Positions 1-8,892 of a DNA stretch of 64,000 nucleotides are shown piece by piece. Position 1 is the stretch's first letter; every line of letters starts with the position of its first letter. The notes below the pieces were generated by a model. That model did not search any database, was not told the DNA's origin, and was given only the letters and a program-made list of their open reading frames with translations. Origin of the DNA: Centipeda infelix ATCC 43532 (GTDB taxonomy: Bacteria > Bacillota > Negativicutes > Selenomonadales > Selenomonadaceae). The stretch is taken from the NCBI RefSeq assembly GCF_000234095.1, contig NZ_JH376800.1:174744-238743 (forward strand), read 5' to 3'. Position numbers and translations under genes: made by a program.

Positions 1-1047
1 GGGCGTTATATCCTCATGAAGTTCCTTAAAATAAACAATGCACTATCAAAGCCCGTTATCCTGATCGGTGCCGGGAAGACGGCAGAACTTGTCCTTGAAT
101 TCTTTGACGGAGACCTCGGATACCGCTACAAGGTCGTTGGTATTCTGGATGATAAGCCAGTCTCGGAGCTCCTTCCGAAGAGATTTTTGCTTCTGGGGAG
201 TGTGAGTGATGCCGAGACAATTGTTCGGGATTCCGGGATCAAAACGGTTATTATAACGGCACCGGGGATGGATAGCAAACGTTTGGAGAAGCTTGTCTCT
301 GCGATCCAGCCGCTCGTTCGTGATATTCTCTTTGTACCTGATCTTATGATGCTGCCGCTCGCGCATGTTGGCGTTGAGCCGTTTTATACAGAGAGAGTCT
401 TTATGCTCAGCATACGAAACAATCTCGCACGGCGCAGAAACCGTCTGGCAAAGCGTATTTTTGATCTCGTTGCAACGATTGTCGGTGGCCTTTTGATTTT
501 TCCGATCCTTTTCGTGTTGGCCGTGCTTGTGGGGATTGATAATAAAGGGCGCGTTATTTTCGCACATCAGCGTGTTGGGCGCAACGGAAAGATGTTCCCC
601 TGCTATAAGTTTCAGTCGATGATACCGAATGCACAGGAACTCCTTGAGGAATACCTTGCAAAGAATCCAGAAGCAAGAAAAGAATGGGAAGAGTCCTTTA
701 AACTTACGAATGACCCTCGTGTTACCAAGCTGGGAGCATTCCTGCGTAAAACGAGTCTTGATGAACTGCCGCAGCTATGGAATGTCCTGATGGGCGATAT
801 GAGTCTTGTCGGTCCGCGTCCGATTATTACGAAAGAGATCGAACGCTATGGGGACAATATCCGTGAGTACTATATGGTTCCTCCTGGCATTACGGGTATG
901 TGGCAGGTGAACGGACGCAGCGATACGACCTATGAGGAGCGCGTTGCTATGGATACGTGGTATGTGCGCAACTGGTCGGTTTGGATTGATCTGGTATACT
1001 TGTTTAAGACGGTAAAGACTGTATTTACGGGAAAAGGTGCGTATTGA
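1..1047 (+). CDS. Undecaprenyl-phosphate sugar-phosphate transferase (WbaP-like), 5' end outside window
   Basis: Initiates repeat-unit synthesis by moving a sugar-1-phosphate onto the undecaprenyl-phosphate carrier at the inner membrane. The frame is open to the left edge, and an ATG at 16 is probably internal because the transmembrane N-terminus usual in WbaP-type enzymes is absent. Counting from that ATG, residues 12-110 form a CoA-binding-like Rossmann domain (ILIGAGKT). One hydrophobic segment lies at about 148-173, followed by the bacterial sugar transferase domain with KFQSM, the catalytic DE pair at 248-249 and VGPRPI. It is the first gene seen of the polysaccharide cluster and is more GC-rich than the next genes. 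The sugar (galactose or glucose) cannot be told. Confidence 0.88.
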   Translation, partial: GRYILMKFLKINNALSKPVILIGAGKTAELVLEFFDGDLGYRYKVVGILDDKPVSELLPKRFLLLGSVSDAETIVRDSGIKTVIITAPGMDSKRLEKLVSAIQPLVRDILFVPDLMMLPLAHVGVEPFYTERVFMLSIRNNLARRRNRLAKRIFDLVATIVGGLLIFPILFVLAVLVGIDNKGRVIFAHQRVGRNGKMFPCYKFQSMIPNAQELLEEYLAKNPEARKEWEESFKLTNDPRVTKLGAFLRKTSLDELPQLWNVLMGDMSLVGPRPIITKEIERYGDNIREYYMVPPGITGMWQVNGRSDTTYEERVAMDTWYVRNWSVWIDLVYLFKTVKTVFTGKGAY

Positions 1048-1081
1048 GTGAGCTGTATCGATATGATATTCTGGGAGATTA

Positions 1082-2305
1082 GTGCGAATGAATGTGATCC
1101 TACTGAACGACTATGCCTATGAAAATGGGGGAGCAAGTTCTGTCGCTTTTTGGATTGCAAAAAAACTTGCTGCTGTCTCAAATGTCAACGTGATTTTTTT
1201 TGCGGGAACAGGGGAGTTTGATCAAGAAATATGCAGAATGCATCGAATGAGAACCTACTCGCTGAAACAATTTGATCTATTGACAGATCCTAACCGACTT
1301 CGAGCAATGATAAAAGGTCTCTGGAATCATGACGCGGCAACTAAACTAGATCATATTTTACACGAATGTGATCCGCACAATACCATTATACATGTACATT
1401 CTTATCAAAAAGTGTTGACATCTTCCTGTATCCATATAGCAAAAAAACGAGGCTTCCCTGTGATTATGCATCTGCATGATTATGGGATGATATGTCCTAA
1501 TCTAGCGTTTTATGATTTTCAACAAAATGAAGTTTGTCATAGAAAACCACTTGCTTTGCGATGCCTTTTTACAAATTGCGATGCAAGAATGTATATGCAT
1601 AAAATATGGCGCGTTATTCGTAGTTATGTGGAAAAAATATGTGCGGGATTACCTGATAGTGCTGATGCGTATATTGCTGTATCACAGTTGAGTGGAAAGC
1701 TGTTTAGACCTTATATTTCTGCGAACAGGTTATGTTATATCTTACCTACGCCTAGTTCCTTTGAAAAAAAAGGTTTTTCCCCAGCAAAAAACAAGTATTT
1801 TGTATTTATAGGACGACTGTCTCCTGAAAAAAATCCTTTACTGCTTGCCACATGTGCATATGAATTGCACATACCAGTTATGTTTATCGGTGAAGGTCCT
1901 TGTAAAGAGGATATTCTGAAAGCGAATCCAGATGCTGTTATGACTGGATGGGTGAACAAAGAACAAGTGCTTAAATATTTTGAGGAAGCGCGGTGTGCTG
2001 TTTTTCCAACGCTCCTGTATGAAACACAGGGGCTTGCCGTTGAGGAGTCGCTAAGCTGTGGAGTTCCTGTTATTGTTTCGGATATCTGCGCTGCAACAGA
2101 GGTCGTTCGACATGGCGAAAATGGGCTGCTGTTTCCTTCTGGTAATAAAGAGTCTTTAATGAGGTGTCTGCTAAGTATGTTGGATGATCATACAGTTGAA
2201 AAAATGAGTGCATCAGCAATAGAGATGTACCAGAAAAAAAAGGAAATTTCGGAACGATATATAGATGATATATTGCGTATATATGCTAATACACTTAGGA
2301 CGTGA
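1082..2305 (+). CDS. Glycosyltransferase family 4
   Basis: Predicted retaining GT-B glycosyltransferase adding a sugar to the lipid-linked repeat unit at the cytoplasmic face. The N-terminal acceptor domain has GGASSVAFWIAK. The C-terminal donor domain has FIGRLSPEKNP and an E-x7-E motif (ETQGLAVEE), as in GT4 enzymes. A GTG at 1082 and an ATG at 1088 are both possible; the GGGAG at 1073-1077 is spaced 10 nt from the ATG, which I favour slightly. It lies 34 nt after the sugar transferase. Clearly AT-rich compared with the upstream gene, which suggests a separate origin. Sugar specificity cannot be read from the sequence. Confidence 0.85.
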   Translation: MRMNVILLNDYAYENGGASSVAFWIAKKLAAVSNVNVIFFAGTGEFDQEICRMHRMRTYSLKQFDLLTDPNRLRAMIKGLWNHDAATKLDHILHECDPHNTIIHVHSYQKVLTSSCIHIAKKRGFPVIMHLHDYGMICPNLAFYDFQQNEVCHRKPLALRCLFTNCDARMYMHKIWRVIRSYVEKICAGLPDSADAYIAVSQLSGKLFRPYISANRLCYILPTPSSFEKKGFSPAKNKYFVFIGRLSPEKNPLLLATCAYELHIPVMFIGEGPCKEDILKANPDAVMTGWVNKEQVLKYFEEARCAVFPTLLYETQGLAVEESLSCGVPVIVSDICAATEVVRHGENGLLFPSGNKESLMRCLLSMLDDHTVEKMSASAIEMYQKKKEISERYIDDILRIYANTLRT

Positions 2306-2382
2306 TTATTTTCATTTTGTGGGCTTATTGAATTTTTAGGATTCGCATGTAATTGAAAAAGAAAATCAAAGGTTTTGGTATC

Positions 2383-3462
2383 ATGATAAAAGTTTTGCAT
2401 ATTGGTGAATATGTACAAGGTGGCGTTGCTACTTATATTAAGACGCTTATTACAAGGGATCTGGAATTTGGCATTGATAATTATCTGCTCATGGCAGAGG
2501 AAAAATCAGAACATGTATGGAATTTTCCTAAAAATAAAATAACGTATTATCCGTATCATCGCTCATTGTATTCGCTTATTCCTGCTATGTGTGCAATTCA
2601 AGAACATGTCAAATATATTAAACCGGATATCATTTTTTTGCATAGTTCTTGGGCAGGAATGCTGACAAGAATCCCACTCCTTTTTGGCAAAAAAAAATTC
2701 CGAATTATTTATAATCCACATGGTTGGTCTTTTTTGATGAATGTATCTATATGGTGTAAACGACTATATGCTCTGATTGAGCGTACACTTGCATGGAAAA
2801 CTGATTTGATTATCAATGTATCTCGTTATGAATATAACTGTGGTATACAATATGGAATGCCGCAAAGGAAAATGAAAGTGATATATACTGGTATTCCGGA
2901 TGTTATGCTGCCGGTGTCGCAAAACATTCGATTTGATGCAGATAGAATAAATATTTTATTTGTTGGGCGCTTTGACCAGCAGAAAGGTCTGGATGTTTTG
3001 TTGAAAATTTTTCGTAAGAATTTTTTTTCACATCTACATCTTTATGTTATCGGAGCGCCAGTTATTTCGGCTTCAACGGATGATTATCATGATGATGAAA
3101 ATATTACGTTTCTTGGTTGGATCAAAAATGATCAAATTGGCGAATATTATCTCGCTGCAGATGCCATTATCATGCCCTCTCGTTGGGAAGGCTTTAGTAT
3201 AGTTGCCCTTGAGGCTATGCGGTATGGGAAGGCTGTTTTGGCAAGTGATTGTACATCATTGCCAGAGCAAGTGCAAAATGGTGTAAATGGTTATTTATTT
3301 TCTCTCAATGATGAGCACCAATTAAGTGCTATATTGCAAAATTTATCTTCTGAGGAATTGGCTGCTATGGGGGAACGAGCAAGAAAAATTTATTGTGAGA
3401 AATTCGTGGCAGATCGAATGCTTGACGAATTTTCGGTTCTGTATCGTTACTTATCCGATTGA
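2383..3462 (+). CDS. Glycosyltransferase family 4
   Basis: Second predicted GT-B glycosyltransferase of the cluster (about 359 aa). It begins MIKVLHIGEYVQGGVATY, a usual GT4 N-terminus. It carries VGRFDQQKGLDVLL in the donor domain and the E-x7-E motif in EGFSIVALE. The ATG at 2383 is chosen because AAAGG ends 10 nt upstream; an in-frame TTG at 2353 would add ten residues unlike the family. The gene is very AT-rich and carries an A9 run (2689-2697) and a T8 run (3021-3028), both able to slip. It is followed by a 200-nt gap holding a MITE-like repeat, not directly by the next gene. Confidence 0.85.
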   Translation: MIKVLHIGEYVQGGVATYIKTLITRDLEFGIDNYLLMAEEKSEHVWNFPKNKITYYPYHRSLYSLIPAMCAIQEHVKYIKPDIIFLHSSWAGMLTRIPLLFGKKKFRIIYNPHGWSFLMNVSIWCKRLYALIERTLAWKTDLIINVSRYEYNCGIQYGMPQRKMKVIYTGIPDVMLPVSQNIRFDADRINILFVGRFDQQKGLDVLLKIFRKNFFSHLHLYVIGAPVISASTDDYHDDENITFLGWIKNDQIGEYYLAADAIIMPSRWEGFSIVALEAMRYGKAVLASDCTSLPEQVQNGVNGYLFSLNDEHQLSAILQNLSSEELAAMGERARKIYCEKFVADRMLDEFSVLYRYLSD

Positions 3463-3513
3463 GTAAATAATATCTATATTTATGATGTGTGAGCTGTGGC
3501 TTAATCTGTTTTA

Positions 3514-3623
3514 GGAAGCACTGATAAATTTAGCATCGCCATCTGAGAAGCGCGTTTTTTGCCGACACAGTTCGGATAAAAAATTTACGCCAATCTGAAG
3601 GACTTCATTTTATCAGCGATTCC
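3514..3623. repeat. MITE-like palindromic element with terminal inverted repeats
   Basis: About 110 bp bounded by imperfect 15-bp terminal inverted repeats: GGAAGCACTGATAAA at 3514-3528 and TTTATCAGCGATTCC at 3609-3623 (13 of 15 pair). The inner part (TTCGGATAAAAAATTTACGCC, roughly 3571-3591) recurs in the gap at 10341-10504, and the left end recurs in degraded form near 22930. It encodes nothing visible. It is the main content of the intergenic stretch 3463-3663. Confidence 0.6.
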
Positions 3624-3663
3624 TTTATATTGATTATCGGGGATATAAGGAGAACTGAAAGAC

Positions 3664-4817
3664 GTGAAAATACTTTTGTTGTCGCGTTGGTTCTTTCCGG
3701 CAAAGAGTCCTAGGGCTTTTCGTACAACAGAACTCCTCCGTGAGTTGACGAAACGAGGGTATGAGGTTGACTTTTTCTGTCCGGAGGAGGCTGTATTTGA
3801 TTGTGATTTTGCTACCGATAAACTGCATGTCTGTCGTATTCCTATGTCACAGCTGCTTAAACAAAAAACGATGCCATTAAATGCTAGGAAAAATCAAACT
3901 TGGCAGACAGTTTGTGTGAATATCGTAAGGAGAGTTTCGTATTATTTTTTAGGGGGCGGACCAAGAGATGTAATTTATGCTGTGCGTTTATATAGGGAAC
4001 TGGAAAAAAGAGTTAGCGCCCAAACATATGATCTTCTTTTTGCGATTAGTTACCCATTTTGCCTATTAGTTGCATCTGCATTGTATTCGTTGCACAATAA
4101 ACAGATTCGCTGTAAAATAGCTGACTGTGGAGATCCTCTCTACTATAATCCCGGCATCATAAAAGCACCGTACCTTAAATATATAGAAAAAATCATCTTG
4201 CAGAAGTTTGACTGGATTACGATTCCTATGCGGGAGGCAATGATCGGATATCGGCATTGTGATTTAGGTGAGCGCTTGAGGATTGTGCCGCAGGGATTTA
4301 AGCTGATGAATATAGAGGATGACATATATTGTCCCAATACGATTCCTCATTTTTGTTATGCGGGGGTCTTTTATGAAAAGATACGGGATCCTGGCTTCTT
4401 TTTTGATTTTTTATGTATGTTACAAGAGCCTTTTTACTTTATTGTATATGCATTGGATGACTCCTTTACAAATCGGGTCTTGCTGTCGTACAAAAAAAAT
4501 TAGGGGGAAAACTTCTTATTAGAGCACCTGTTGAGCGAGAGCATCTCATTTATGAAATGGCAACGATGGACTTTGTTATTAACTTTGATAACGAGAATTC
4601 AAATCAGCGGCCGAGTAAATTGATTGACTATGCAATGAGTCGAAGACCAATTTTAAGTTTTAATCATCAGACGTTTCGATCAGAAGATTTTCAAGCATTT
4701 CTGAAAGGGGACTATAGTGCACAATATCGTGTTGATTTAGAGCAATATGATATTCGTCGTGTGGTGGATCAGTTTGAGGCACTATTTGAGAAGAAGGCAG
4801 GGGAAGAGGTACAATAA
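3664..4817 (+). pseudogene. Glycosyltransferase split by a frameshift in an A8 run
   Basis: Looks like one GT-B glycosyltransferase of about 384 aa in two frames. The first part (GTG at 3664, AAGGAG upstream) starts MKILLLSRWFFPAKSPRAF and ends at TAG 4501-4503 just after a run of eight A (4492-4499). The other frame continues without a break as LGGKLLIRAPVEREHL and then PSKLIDYAMSRRPIL, a donor-binding region, ending at 4817. One more A, or a -1 slip on AAAAAAAA, restores one protein. It may be inactivated, phase-variable, rescued by slippage, or a sequencing error. The end abuts wecC with no gap (TAA then ATG). AT-rich. Confidence 0.75.
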
Positions 4818-6041
4818 ATGAAAAATGTATGTGTTGTAGGACTCGGCTACATTGGTCTTCCAACGGCGATGCTGATTGCGAATAGTGGCTTTAAGGTTTA
4901 CGGGATGGATCCCGTGGGGCGCGTCGTGGAGACGGTCAATCGCGGTGAGATTCATATTGTCGAGCCGGGACTTGCTGCGTATGTGAAGAAAGCTGTTTCT
5001 TCTGGAAATCTTCATGCGGATGTAAAGCCGCATGAAGCGGATGTATTTATTCTTGCGGTTCCAACTCCGTTTAAGGGGGATAAGGAACCAGATTTGTCTT
5101 TTGTAGAATTGGCGACACGGGAGATTGCCTCATATGTCAAAGAGGGAAATCTGATTATCCTTGAGTCGACCAGTCCGGTTGGAACAACGGAGAAGGTGCG
5201 GGACTGGCTCTATGATGAGCGAATGGATCTTATAGAGAAATCTGTTTACTTTGCCCATTGTCCGGAACGCGTTCTGCCTGGCAAGATCGTCGAGGAACTG
5301 CCACATAACGATCGCATCATCGGTGGCATTGATGAGGAATCGACGAAGAAAACCATCGAATTTTACAGCCGTTTTGTCACAGGGGCGCTTCTCCCCACGG
5401 ATGCGAGAACCGCAGAGATGGCGAAACTCACGGAGAACTCCTTCCGTGATGTGAATATTGCATTTGCAAATGAACTCTCGATTATCTGCGACAAGCTGGG
5501 CATTGATGTCTGGGAGTTGATTCGCCTTGCAAATCGTCACCCACGCGTCAATATTTTGCAGCCGGGACCCGGGGTCGGTGGTCATTGTATTGCTGTGGAT
5601 CCGTGGTTTATCGTGGACTCTGCGCCGCGTGATGCACGACTGATTCGTGTTGCACGGGAGGTTAATGACAGCAAGCCGCATGTTGTGATGGAAAAGGTAT
5701 ACGAGGCAGTCCGGACGACGGAGAATCCGAAGGTTGCGTGCCTCGGCCTTGCGTTCAAACCGGACATTGATGATCTGCGCGAGAGTCCGTCATTGCGGAT
5801 TGCGGAGGAGCTTGCAGCAGGGACTCTCGATGAGCTGCTCGTTGTAGAGCCAAATATCCGTACACTTCCTGCATCTCTTGCGGGGAAGGGGAGTGTACGT
5901 CTTGTCTCTGTAGAGGAGGCTATGCGTGACGCGAATATCATTCTGCTGCTTGTCGATCACAAGGAGTTTAAGGCGATGGATCAGGGGCTTTTGAATGGGA
6001 AAAATATCATTGATACAAGAGGAATTTTTCATTTTCAATAG
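4818..6041 (+). CDS. wecC: UDP-N-acetyl-D-mannosamine dehydrogenase (nucleotide-sugar 6-dehydrogenase)
   Basis: NAD-dependent two-step oxidation of a UDP-hexosamine C6 to the uronic acid, giving UDP-ManNAcA for the glycan. The N-terminal Rossmann motif GLGYIGLP is at residues 8-15. The catalytic cysteine lies in GPGVGGHCIAVDPWF (Cys257), and the C-terminal UDP-binding domain includes CLGLAFKPDIDDLRESPS. Length (407 aa) fits the WecC/Ugd superfamily, and the sequence is closer to WecC than to UDP-glucose dehydrogenase. It starts directly after the preceding stop, suggesting translational coupling. More GC-rich than its neighbours. No epimerase making UDP-ManNAc (WecB) is in the window. Confidence 0.85.
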   Translation: MKNVCVVGLGYIGLPTAMLIANSGFKVYGMDPVGRVVETVNRGEIHIVEPGLAAYVKKAVSSGNLHADVKPHEADVFILAVPTPFKGDKEPDLSFVELATREIASYVKEGNLIILESTSPVGTTEKVRDWLYDERMDLIEKSVYFAHCPERVLPGKIVEELPHNDRIIGGIDEESTKKTIEFYSRFVTGALLPTDARTAEMAKLTENSFRDVNIAFANELSIICDKLGIDVWELIRLANRHPRVNILQPGPGVGGHCIAVDPWFIVDSAPRDARLIRVAREVNDSKPHVVMEKVYEAVRTTENPKVACLGLAFKPDIDDLRESPSLRIAEELAAGTLDELLVVEPNIRTLPASLAGKGSVRLVSVEEAMRDANIILLLVDHKEFKAMDQGLLNGKNIIDTRGIFHFQ

Positions 6042-6055
6042 AGGAGTTTTGCATC

Positions 6056-6736
6056 ATGCCATATGCCGACCATGTGATATATCGAAAAGAAGAGATTATG
6101 CGTCTTTGTGCAGGCAAGAGAGTTCTGCATCTTGGGTTTATACAACATCATGATTTGTATGAAAAAAAAATAGCTGAAAACGATTGGTTGCATGAAAAGA
6201 TTGCGGGCATTGCCAAATCGGTGGTTGGATTGGACTATCTCAAAGAAGATGTTGATATTATACGCAAAAAATACGGCTATGAATGCTATTATGCAGATGT
6301 TACAGATACATCACTGATGGAGCGTTTGGGAGATAAGATTGGGCAATTTGATGTTGTTGTATGTGGAGAGTTGATAGAGCATGTTGCAAATCCAGGACTT
6401 ATGCTAAAAAACATACGGCCATTCCTGAATTCGAGGGGACGGCTCATTGTAACAACACCAAATCCTTGGTGTTATCGGCGTATTCGGCTGATGATGGCAG
6501 GCTGTCTAGAAAAGAGTTGGCTGAATAAAGAACACGTTGCCTGGTATAGCTATCAGACCTTGTGCCAAATATTGGAAAGATATGGCTATCAAGAAGTATG
6601 CTATGATTTTTATAGAGCAGAAAATCCTTATGACGAGGGCATAAAAACTAAGATAAAAAAAATACTGCTTGGAATTATTATTCGTGACCAACGATATTTA
6701 GAGGATGGTCTTTTCTTTGTTGCTCAGAAAGTTTGA
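6056..6736 (+). CDS. Class I SAM-dependent methyltransferase
   Basis: Predicted to methylate a sugar or its precursor in the polysaccharide pathway. The 226-aa protein has a weak SAM-binding motif I (VLHLGFIQHHD), an acidic strand at VVGLDY, and the typical DVVVCGELIEHVANPG followed by GRLIVTTPNPW (Methyltransf_11/23-like). GAGGAG sits 10 nt before the ATG, 14 nt after wecC. An A9 run at 6172-6180 falls in the Tyr-Glu-Lys-Lys region and could change frame by slippage. AT-rich, unlike both neighbours. Substrate not identifiable. Confidence 0.78.
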   Translation: MPYADHVIYRKEEIMRLCAGKRVLHLGFIQHHDLYEKKIAENDWLHEKIAGIAKSVVGLDYLKEDVDIIRKKYGYECYYADVTDTSLMERLGDKIGQFDVVVCGELIEHVANPGLMLKNIRPFLNSRGRLIVTTPNPWCYRRIRLMMAGCLEKSWLNKEHVAWYSYQTLCQILERYGYQEVCYDFYRAENPYDEGIKTKIKKILLGIIIRDQRYLEDGLFFVAQKV

Positions 6737-6759
6737 CACCGTGGAGGAGTGAGAACGAT

Positions 6760-8883
6760 ATGAAACAGGTGCTGATTAAGAAAGGGCAGGCTGTTACCGA
6801 GAATGTGCCTGCACCCCAGATTGAAGCCGATAAAGTGCTCGTACGTGTCGTCAACTCGTGTATCTCCATCGGTACGGAGATGAGCGGTGTGCGTGCAAGT
6901 TCTGTACCCCTCTGGAAGCGTGCCCTCAAGGAACGTGACAAGGTCAAGAAAGTCCTTGATATGGTCGCCGAAAAAGGTGTCGCACAGACACGTGAACTTG
7001 TCAAAGGAAAACTCGAAACGGGGGCACTTGTCGGATACTCGGCGGCAGGTGTTGTTATTGGTGTCGGTGCAAATGTGCGTGACGTGAAGGTCGTTGAGCG
7101 TGTTGCCTGTGCCGGCGCACAATGCGCACATCATGCAGAAATCATCAATGTACCTCGTAACTTGCTCGTGAAGGTTCCAGAATCCGTTTCTTTTGAAGAG
7201 GCAAGTACGGTTACACTCGGCTCGATTGCTATGCAAGGCGTACGCCGTGCCCATACAACACTCGGCGAGTGTTTCGTTGTGATCGGTCTTGGTGTTATCG
7301 GACAGTTTGTTGTGCAAATGCTCAAAGCAAGTGGCTGCAAGGTGATTGTCAGCGACTTGGATGCCGGTCGTATCGAGATGGCACTGAAGCACGGAGCGGA
7401 TTATGCCATTCAGCCGGATGGCACGACGGATGTCGAACAGGTGGCGCGTTTGACGGATGGGATTGGTGCAGACGGCGTTATCATTACAGCAGCGGCAAAG
7501 TCCGATGCCATTGTTTCAACCGCATTTAAGATGTGTCGCCGTAAGGGGCGCGTTGTTCTTGTCGGTGATGTTGGTCTCCATCTGAACCGTGCGGACTTCT
7601 ATGAGAAGGAGATTGATTTCCTCATCTCCACTTCCTATGGACCGGGGCGCTATGATAGTATTTATGAGGAAAAGGGACTGGAATACCCCGTCAGCTATGT
7701 ACGCTGGACAGAGAACCGCAATCTGCAGGAAGTGCTGAATCTTATGGCGTCGAAGAAACTTCACGTGATGGATATGGTTTCCAAAATCTATCCTGTGGAG
7801 GAAGCGGACACCGCATACGAATCGCTGAAAACGGCATCACCGAAGCCGCTCATGGTGCTTCTCTCCTACCCTCAGGAGGAACGGGAAGAAGCGGATGTTG
7901 TAACCGTTGCTGCACATCCCACGCAGAAGGAAAAGATACAAATTGCACTGATCGGTGCGGGCGGCTTTGCCAAAGGAATGCACCTGCCGAATATCAAACA
8001 GCTCGGCGATCTCTACCAATTGCGTGCTGTGATGAGCCGAACGGGAACGAATGCAGAAGCTGTCGCAAAGCAGTTTGGAGCCGACTATGCGACGACGAAT
8101 TATGAAAAAACGCTTGTGGATGATGCCGTTGACATGGTGCTGATCGCAACACGCCACAACCTTCATGCCGATATGATCTTGGCAGCACTCAAAGCGGGCA
8201 AACATGTTCTTGTTGAAAAACCTCTTGCAATCAATGCCGAGGAACTGGCAAGGATTGAGCAGTTTTATCAGGAGCATCGAGATGCTCCTCTTCTTTTGAC
8301 CGGCTTTAATCGCCGCCATTCACGATATCTGCAGGAGATCGCGAAGCACACGACTGCACGCCAGAATCCCATGATCATTCACTATATGATGAATGCAGGC
8401 TACATTCCGCTTGATCACTGGGTGCATACTGAGGAGGGGGCAGGCCGTAACATCGGAGAGGCGTGCCATATCTATGATGTATTCAACTTCCTCACGGGAG
8501 CAAAGGCTGTTTCTGTCAGTGCATCCTCCATTCAGCCGAATGGAGCATATTATAGTGCCAAAGATAATTTTATTGCCACAGTTACCTACGACGATGGTTC
8601 TGTAGCCAATCTCATCTATACAGCTGTGGGCAGCAAAGAATTTCCCAAGGAAACGATGGAAGTGTTCTTTGACGGGAAGATGATTACGCTCAATGACTAC
8701 AAGTCGATGAAGGGATACGGTGTAAAGCTTGCCTCGATTGAGACGAAGGGCAGCGAAAAGGGGCAGCTCGAAGAACTTGAGACATTTGGTAAGGCAATCA
8801 AAGAGGGGCGAGAAGCTCCAATTCCTCTTTGGCAGCAGTTGCAGACAATGCAGATTGCTTTTGCCGTGGAAGAGCAGATTTGA
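6760..8883 (+). CDS. Two-domain oxidoreductase: zinc-type alcohol dehydrogenase fused to Gfo/Idh/MocA dehydrogenase
   Basis: A 707-aa fusion often found in capsule and EPS clusters, presumably acting on a sugar nucleotide or a linked group. Residues 1-370 form a medium-chain dehydrogenase with the nucleotide-binding stretch VVIGLGVIGQFVVQML. From about residue 390 a second Rossmann fold, IALIGAGGFAKGMH, begins the Gfo/Idh/MocA domain, with HVLVEKPLAIN containing the family EKP motif. ATG 6760 is chosen over the TTG at 6733 because GGAGGAG lies just upstream and the protein then begins MKQVLIKKGQ. GC-rich. The precise reaction is unknown. Confidence 0.82.
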   Translation: MKQVLIKKGQAVTENVPAPQIEADKVLVRVVNSCISIGTEMSGVRASSVPLWKRALKERDKVKKVLDMVAEKGVAQTRELVKGKLETGALVGYSAAGVVIGVGANVRDVKVVERVACAGAQCAHHAEIINVPRNLLVKVPESVSFEEASTVTLGSIAMQGVRRAHTTLGECFVVIGLGVIGQFVVQMLKASGCKVIVSDLDAGRIEMALKHGADYAIQPDGTTDVEQVARLTDGIGADGVIITAAAKSDAIVSTAFKMCRRKGRVVLVGDVGLHLNRADFYEKEIDFLISTSYGPGRYDSIYEEKGLEYPVSYVRWTENRNLQEVLNLMASKKLHVMDMVSKIYPVEEADTAYESLKTASPKPLMVLLSYPQEEREEADVVTVAAHPTQKEKIQIALIGAGGFAKGMHLPNIKQLGDLYQLRAVMSRTGTNAEAVAKQFGADYATTNYEKTLVDDAVDMVLIATRHNLHADMILAALKAGKHVLVEKPLAINAEELARIEQFYQEHRDAPLLLTGFNRRHSRYLQEIAKHTTARQNPMIIHYMMNAGYIPLDHWVHTEEGAGRNIGEACHIYDVFNFLTGAKAVSVSASSIQPNGAYYSAKDNFIATVTYDDGSVANLIYTAVGSKEFPKETMEVFFDGKMITLNDYKSMKGYGVKLASIETKGSEKGQLEELETFGKAIKEGREAPIPLWQQLQTMQIAFAVEEQI

Positions 8884-8892
8884 GGTGTAGAC

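Noticed and set aside
4492..4503. Programmed -1 frameshifting as in IS elements
   Set aside because: The A8 run could allow it, but no downstream stem or upstream Shine-Dalgarno stimulator is evident and glycosyltransferases are not known for it; kept only as an alternative.
8270..8289. Palindrome AGGAGCATC/GATGCTCCT in the two-domain oxidoreductase gene
   Set aside because: Lies in a conserved coding stretch with a two-base loop; taken as chance.
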